Translations under genes and position numbers: made by a program
In this document: positions 5,683 through 8,950 of the stretch, piece after piece
Layout: the number at the start of each line of letters is the position of its first letter
How positions within the stretch are numbered: the first letter of the stretch is position 1
Notes under the pieces: model-generated
Told to the model about the DNA's origin: nothing
Seen by the model: only the letters and a program-made list of their open reading frames with translations
The model's database searches: none
NCBI GenBank assembly: GCA_011330545.1
Contig: DRQI01000232.1
Coordinates: forward strand, 1 to 8,950
Reading direction: 5' to 3'
Length of the DNA: 8,950 nucleotides
Origin: Flavobacteriia bacterium
GTDB taxonomy: Bacteria; Bacteroidota; Bacteroidia; Flavobacteriales; Flavobacteriaceae

Positions 5683-6552
5683 ATGAGAAATGTTCAACTA
5701 CGCTGGATTTACTTACTAGTACTTTCTATTATTTGGGGGAGTTCTTTTATTTTAATTAAAAAATCGCTTATTGGCCTTACCCCAATACAAGTTGGTGCCT
5801 TACGTATTTTAATTACGGCTATTGTATTGCTGTCGGTAGGTTTTAAAGAACTTTTTACCATACAAAAAAAGCATTGGTACTATATTTTTTTAACGGCTGT
5901 TTTAGGAACATTTTTCCCTGCCTTTTTATTTGCTTATGCCATTAACGGAATTGATAGTTCTATTGCTTCAATTTTAAATTCACTCACTCCTTTAAATACC
6001 TTATTGATTGGCGCCTTGCTTTTCGGATTTCGTTTTATACCGCGTCAACTGACCGGTATTTTAATTGGGCTCATCGGTACGGCAATCCTTATTTTTAAGG
6101 GTGCTGAACTAAATCCCCATCAAAATTACTGGTATGCCTTTTTTGTGATAGCATCGTCTATAGGGTATGCTTTCAATGTAAATATCCTAAAAAAATACTT
6201 ATCAGATTTGAGTGCTTTGAGTGTTACAACAGGGAACTTTGTAATTCTAATTATCCCTGCTTCTATGGTTCTTTGGTATTCGGGATTTTTTCAAACTTTT
6301 GAGCTTACTGAAGCTACACGCCCCTCTTTAATTTATATTACTTTATTGGCGGTGTTTGGTACTGCCTTTGCCAAAACCTTGTTTAACCGATTGGTACAGA
6401 TGTCCTCTCCGGTATTTTCTACTTCGGTTACTTATTTAATCCCTATTGTAGCTGTCTCTTGGGGTTTGTTAGATGGTGAACACCTAAAGGTCATTCAGCT
6501 TATTGGCGGAGCGTTAATTTTGTTAGGGGTTTATATGACCAATAGGAAATAG
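5683..6552 (+). CDS. EamA/DMT-superfamily transporter
   Basis: The 289-residue inner-membrane protein has ten predicted helices formed by two tandem EamA repeats. Hallmarks are 'IIWGSSFILIKKSL' near the N-terminus, 'IDSSIASILNSLTPL' closing the first repeat, and 'FSTSVTYLIPIVAV' plus 'GGALILLGVYM' closing the second. Family members export or import amino acids, purines and other small metabolites; the substrate cannot be read from sequence. The frame also contains an upstream TTG (5662) adding seven residues, but that codon lies in the probable promoter and the ATG at 5683 puts helix 1 at the normal place. It stands alone: divergent from the HMA lipoprotein and convergent with the M16 operon. 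The stop codon's last base is the first base of the repeat motif at 6552, so its mRNA would carry that inverted repeat as its 3' end. Confidence 0.88.
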   Translation: MRNVQLRWIYLLVLSIIWGSSFILIKKSLIGLTPIQVGALRILITAIVLLSVGFKELFTIQKKHWYYIFLTAVLGTFFPAFLFAYAINGIDSSIASILNSLTPLNTLLIGALLFGFRFIPRQLTGILIGLIGTAILIFKGAELNPHQNYWYAFFVIASSIGYAFNVNILKKYLSDLSALSVTTGNFVILIIPASMVLWYSGFFQTFELTEATRPSLIYITLLAVFGTAFAKTLFNRLVQMSSPVFSTSVTYLIPIVAVSWGLLDGEHLKVIQLIGGALILLGVYMTNRK

Positions 6553-6627
6553 TTTAACCCGGCTTTATGCATTTTCAAGGCTCTTCATTTCCGAAATGTT
6601 GGGGCTAATACATAATTCGAGTTTAAA
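6552..6627. repeat. Short inverted-repeat element sharing its end motif with the one at 3397-3583
   Basis: The left end (6552-6573, beginning GTTTAACCCGG) and the right end (6605-6627) are imperfect inverted repeats. The reverse complement of the right end matches the left end of the other element (3397-3419) at 19 of 23 positions without gaps. The first ten bases after the initial G of this left end, TTTAACCCGG, equal the outermost ten bases of the other element's right end, read inward. Between the ends is a small hairpin with arms CATTTC and GAAATG (6586-6598). At 76 bases it is much shorter than its relative and lacks the CCCCGAAG palindrome, so it looks like a related deletion form or a minimal unit. 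No target duplication is obvious. Confidence 0.58.
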
Positions 6628-6667
6628 AAATAAGGCTGTCTAAAAAGGAATACTTCTTAAACAGCCT
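6624..6667 (-). terminator. Intrinsic terminator of the minus-strand M16 operon
   Basis: Arms 6634-6643 (GGCTGTCTAA) and 6657-6666 (TTAAACAGCC) pair with one mismatch, with an extra A-T pair outside and a 13-base loop. Read on the minus strand, the hairpin is followed by TTATTTTTT, as expected for intrinsic termination about 20 bases after the M16 stop. On the plus strand no T-tract follows, so it probably does not serve the EamA gene. Confidence 0.78.
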
Positions 6668-6688
6668 CATCTATCTCATATTTAGAAA

Positions 6689-8752
6689 TTACTTAAAATC
6701 GTCTTCAGACACGCCTTTATTAATGAGCACTTCTTTTAAAGTTGATTCTACTTTCTGCGGGCCGAAAGACCCTACTTTTTTAACGGGAAATTTAATTCCG
6801 TCATATTCTTTATATTCTGAGAGAAGGCTTTCGTTTTTTTGTGTCCTGCCTCCCATATTCACCACCGAAATTTCTTTCACCTTTAAGCCTGATTCCATAT
6901 CATAAAACAGCGTTGCTGAAACTGTTTTTCCGGGAACTTCGATTATATAGGCATCTTTTCCTTCAACTGTTTCGATTCCGGTTAGTTTCACTTTATCATT
7001 ATTCAAATAACTCAATTCCACAAAAGTACCGAATGAGTCTTTCAAATCGTCTAACATTGCTTTGGGCATCGGTATTTTATTAGCACCTTGTTTCATATAC
7101 ATTTCTGTATCATTTGCCACTACGGTCGCCATAGGGGCACCATTTACATAGGTTGTATTTTTATATTTATCGGCCACCCGTTTTTCTTCTACCAAAATGG
7201 TTGAGCCCATAGCATTGGCTTCGTATTTGGTAACCACAGAGGCAACTGCTTTTAATTTGTCTAAGCCTCCAACGGCTTTGATATAATTTTCTATCACTGT
7301 TTTTGCAGTGACTCCTTTTGGTATTGGTTTTGAAAATTTCGGTTTTTCAATAGCATTGCCGTATTTGTCAAAATAGTTTACTTTATACCCTAATTTTTCT
7401 AATTTATCGGCAACGTCTACTCCTTTTCCGGTAACTACAATTCTGGCATTATCAATCTTAAAATACTTATCGGCAGCTTTTTGTACATCTTCTATGGTAA
7501 CGGCATCGATATTTTTAAGATAATTTTCATAGTAGTCTTCGGGCAATCCTAACCTTTCGATATCTAAGGCATAGTTAGCAATTGTTGACGGCCGTTCTAA
7601 GGCTCTTACAAAATTTCCAACATATTTTGCTTTTGCGAGTTTTAATTCGCCTGCACTGATAGGTGTTGTCTTAATTTTCTTAATTTCTTTCACAAATTCA
7701 ACCACAGCACTATCGGTAACGGCATTTCTCACTGCTGCCGAAGCAGCGAATACCGATGCATACCTACTAGATCCAATGCGTGAATAGGCTCCATAGGTAT
7801 AGCCCTTGTCTTCGCGTAAATTTTTGAATAAACGGGCGGTACCTCCGCCTCCTAAAATTTGATTTGCCAATAGCGCTGCATAATAATCCTTGTCATTCAT
7901 GTGTAATTTTACCGCATTTCTCACCGAAATTTCCGATTGAACGGCATTGGGTACGTCAATAAAATCAATTTCTGTTTCTGATGGGTTGGTTACCGCCGGA
8001 AGCTCTTTTTTTGGCAACTCTCCGGGTTTCCACGTCCCAAACAATTTTTTTACTTTCTTTTTAATGTCTTTAAATTTTACATCTCCAATAATTATCAAAT
8101 AGGCATTATTGGGTTTATAATAGGTGTTGTATAAATTTTTAACATCGCCTAATGTGACTTTTTCTAAGGTTTCTTTGCTCATAGATTCGCCAAAGGGATG
8201 GTTTTTACCAAAGGTCAATGCACTTTGTACCCTGTTAGCAATGGCAGTTACACTATTTTCACTAGACTTGATAGCATCTAAGCCTTGTTTCATTTGTTTG
8301 TCGAATTCGTCTTGTGAAAAAACCGGATGAAAAGCGGCATCTGCCATCAATTCTAATACTCTAGGAAAATATTTTGACAAACTACTTGCACGGGCACCTT
8401 CATCCCAAAACGAAATATTGGCACCTAAATAATCTACTTCTTCGTCAAATTTACTTTTGGGTATTGTTGTTGAGCCGGTACCTAACATTCCGCCTAACAG
8501 GTTTTCAACGCCTTTTTTATCACCAAAAGACATCGGTACATTATCAATGGTCAATGTAGCACTTACCCTAGGCAGTTTATGATTTTCAACAACCAACACT
8601 TTGAGTCCGTTTTTCAATTCAAAAGTCTTAGGTTTTCCTAAATTAATTTTGGGTGCGGGTCCCGGTTTGGGTTGTTTAGTCCGGTCTATTTGTGCCGATA
8701 AACTTAATGATAAAAAGAATAGGCATATCATTGAAATTATTTTTGTTTTCAT
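6689..8752 (-). CDS. Catalytically inactive M16 (insulinase/pitrilysin-type) peptidase subunit with an extra C-terminal domain
   Basis: The 687-residue protein begins with a Sec signal peptide (cleavage likely near 'SLSA-Q', residue 20) with no lipobox cysteine, so it is periplasmic. Residues ~42-225 and ~262-460 form the two M16 half-domains. The zinc motif HxxEH should fall at 84-88, in 'GVENLLGGML', but reads N-L-L-G-G: all three metal/catalytic positions are lost. The second half keeps the substrate-binding R/Y pair, Arg313 and Tyr320 in 'NLREDKGYTYG'. This is the pattern of the non-catalytic partner in heterodimeric M16B proteases. The partner is probably the gene immediately upstream, 21 bases away. 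Residues ~484-687 are beyond the usual ~430-460 residue length. This part starts 'IENYIKAVGGLDKLKAV', is beta-rich, and resembles the LolA/outer-membrane lipoprotein-sorting fold, which binds lipids or lipid chains; that is a fold-level impression. The pair probably acts in periplasmic peptide or envelope protein turnover. Confidence 0.88.
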   Translation of the reverse strand: MKTKIISMICLFFLSLSLSAQIDRTKQPKPGPAPKINLGKPKTFELKNGLKVLVVENHKLPRVSATLTIDNVPMSFGDKKGVENLLGGMLGTGSTTIPKSKFDEEVDYLGANISFWDEGARASSLSKYFPRVLELMADAAFHPVFSQDEFDKQMKQGLDAIKSSENSVTAIANRVQSALTFGKNHPFGESMSKETLEKVTLGDVKNLYNTYYKPNNAYLIIIGDVKFKDIKKKVKKLFGTWKPGELPKKELPAVTNPSETEIDFIDVPNAVQSEISVRNAVKLHMNDKDYYAALLANQILGGGGTARLFKNLREDKGYTYGAYSRIGSSRYASVFAASAAVRNAVTDSAVVEFVKEIKKIKTTPISAGELKLAKAKYVGNFVRALERPSTIANYALDIERLGLPEDYYENYLKNIDAVTIEDVQKAADKYFKIDNARIVVTGKGVDVADKLEKLGYKVNYFDKYGNAIEKPKFSKPIPKGVTAKTVIENYIKAVGGLDKLKAVASVVTKYEANAMGSTILVEEKRVADKYKNTTYVNGAPMATVVANDTEMYMKQGANKIPMPKAMLDDLKDSFGTFVELSYLNNDKVKLTGIETVEGKDAYIIEVPGKTVSATLFYDMESGLKVKEISVVNMGGRTQKNESLLSEYKEYDGIKFPVKKVGSFGPQKVESTLKEVLINKGVSEDDFK

Positions 8753-8773
8753 TCTGTTGTATTTTTAGTGTTC

Positions 8774-8950
8774 TTATTTTTCTTTTTGCGATTCGGGTAA
8801 ATAATCAATAATCACACGTTTGTTTTTATCTAAATATTTTTTGGCTGCTGCCCTAATTTCTTCTTTGGTAATTGAGTTGATAATCTCTAGCTCTTTATTA
8901 ATTTTACCGGTATCACCCATTAACAAATAATATCTCGCCAAAGAGCTTGC
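8774..8950 (-). CDS. C-terminal end of an M16-family peptidase, probably the zinc-bearing partner subunit (5' part outside window)
   Basis: The last 58 residues of a minus-strand gene are visible, from 'ASSLARYYLLMGDTGKINKEL' to 'LPESQKEK'. The segment 'INSITKEEIRAAAKKYLDKNKRVIIDYLP' is the typical closing helix and strand of M16 proteins: a helix starting 'T-x-E-x-I-x-x-A-A-x-K-Y-L', then a strand 'R-V-x-x-x-Y-x-P'. The stop is 21 bases before the downstream M16 gene, so they form an operon. The downstream protein lacks the zinc ligands, and paired M16B genes normally encode one active subunit, so this one should carry HxxEH. That region lies beyond the window and cannot be checked here. Confidence 0.75.
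   Translation of the reverse strand, partial: ASSLARYYLLMGDTGKINKELEIINSITKEEIRAAAKKYLDKNKRVIIDYLPESQKEK

Noticed and set aside
1..8950. Defence, toxin-antitoxin, CRISPR, prophage or secondary-metabolite system
   Set aside because: All genes are accounted for by transport, heme synthesis, hydrolase, lipoprotein and protease families; no nuclease, helicase, repeat-spacer array, transposase or phage protein is visible.

Overview
The window looks like chromosomal DNA of a Bacteroidota member, most likely a flavobacterium. It is A+T-rich and has almost no Shine-Dalgarno sequences. Several genes are preceded by the Bacteroidota-type -7 box TAnnTTTG. Its secreted proteins include lipoproteins of the usual Bacteroidota kind and a paired M16 protease operon. 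No tRNA, rRNA, CRISPR array, phage gene, transposase or recognised defence gene is visible.

Layout, left to right. A minus-strand pair occupies 1-1456: an alpha/beta-hydrolase (668-1456) followed by a lipoprotein cut by the left edge, resembling the N-terminal half of TlpA-type thiol-disulfide proteins. Divergent from it are an unrecognised four-helix membrane protein (1518-2072) and a BrnQ-type branched-chain amino acid transporter (2065-3336), whose reading frames overlap by 8 bases. A 305-base gap then holds an unusual, largely palindromic element (3397-3583). Next comes heme A synthase ctaA (3642-4706), ending at a hairpin terminator shared with the convergent minus-strand genes.

Those convergent genes are two small lipoproteins: an alanine/acid/lysine-rich helical one resembling LEA repeats (4809-5147), and one with a heavy-metal-associated (HMA) domain whose two cysteines are spaced CxxxC (5237-5608). 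Divergent from them is an EamA/DMT-family transporter (5683-6552). Right after its stop codon lies a second, shorter inverted-repeat element (6552-6627). It carries the same ~22-base terminal motif as the element at 3397-3583. It is followed by a terminator for the minus-strand M16 operon: a catalytically dead M16 subunit fused to an extra C-terminal domain (6689-8752), and upstream of it the last 58 residues of another M16-type protein (8774-8950).

Most genes are housekeeping or envelope functions, and I do not see one integrated novel system. The parts most worth following up are the repeat family with four copies of one terminal motif in two intergenic gaps, the M16 pseudoprotease fusion, the CxxxC HMA lipoprotein beside an LEA-like lipoprotein, and the unnamed membrane protein overlapping brnQ.
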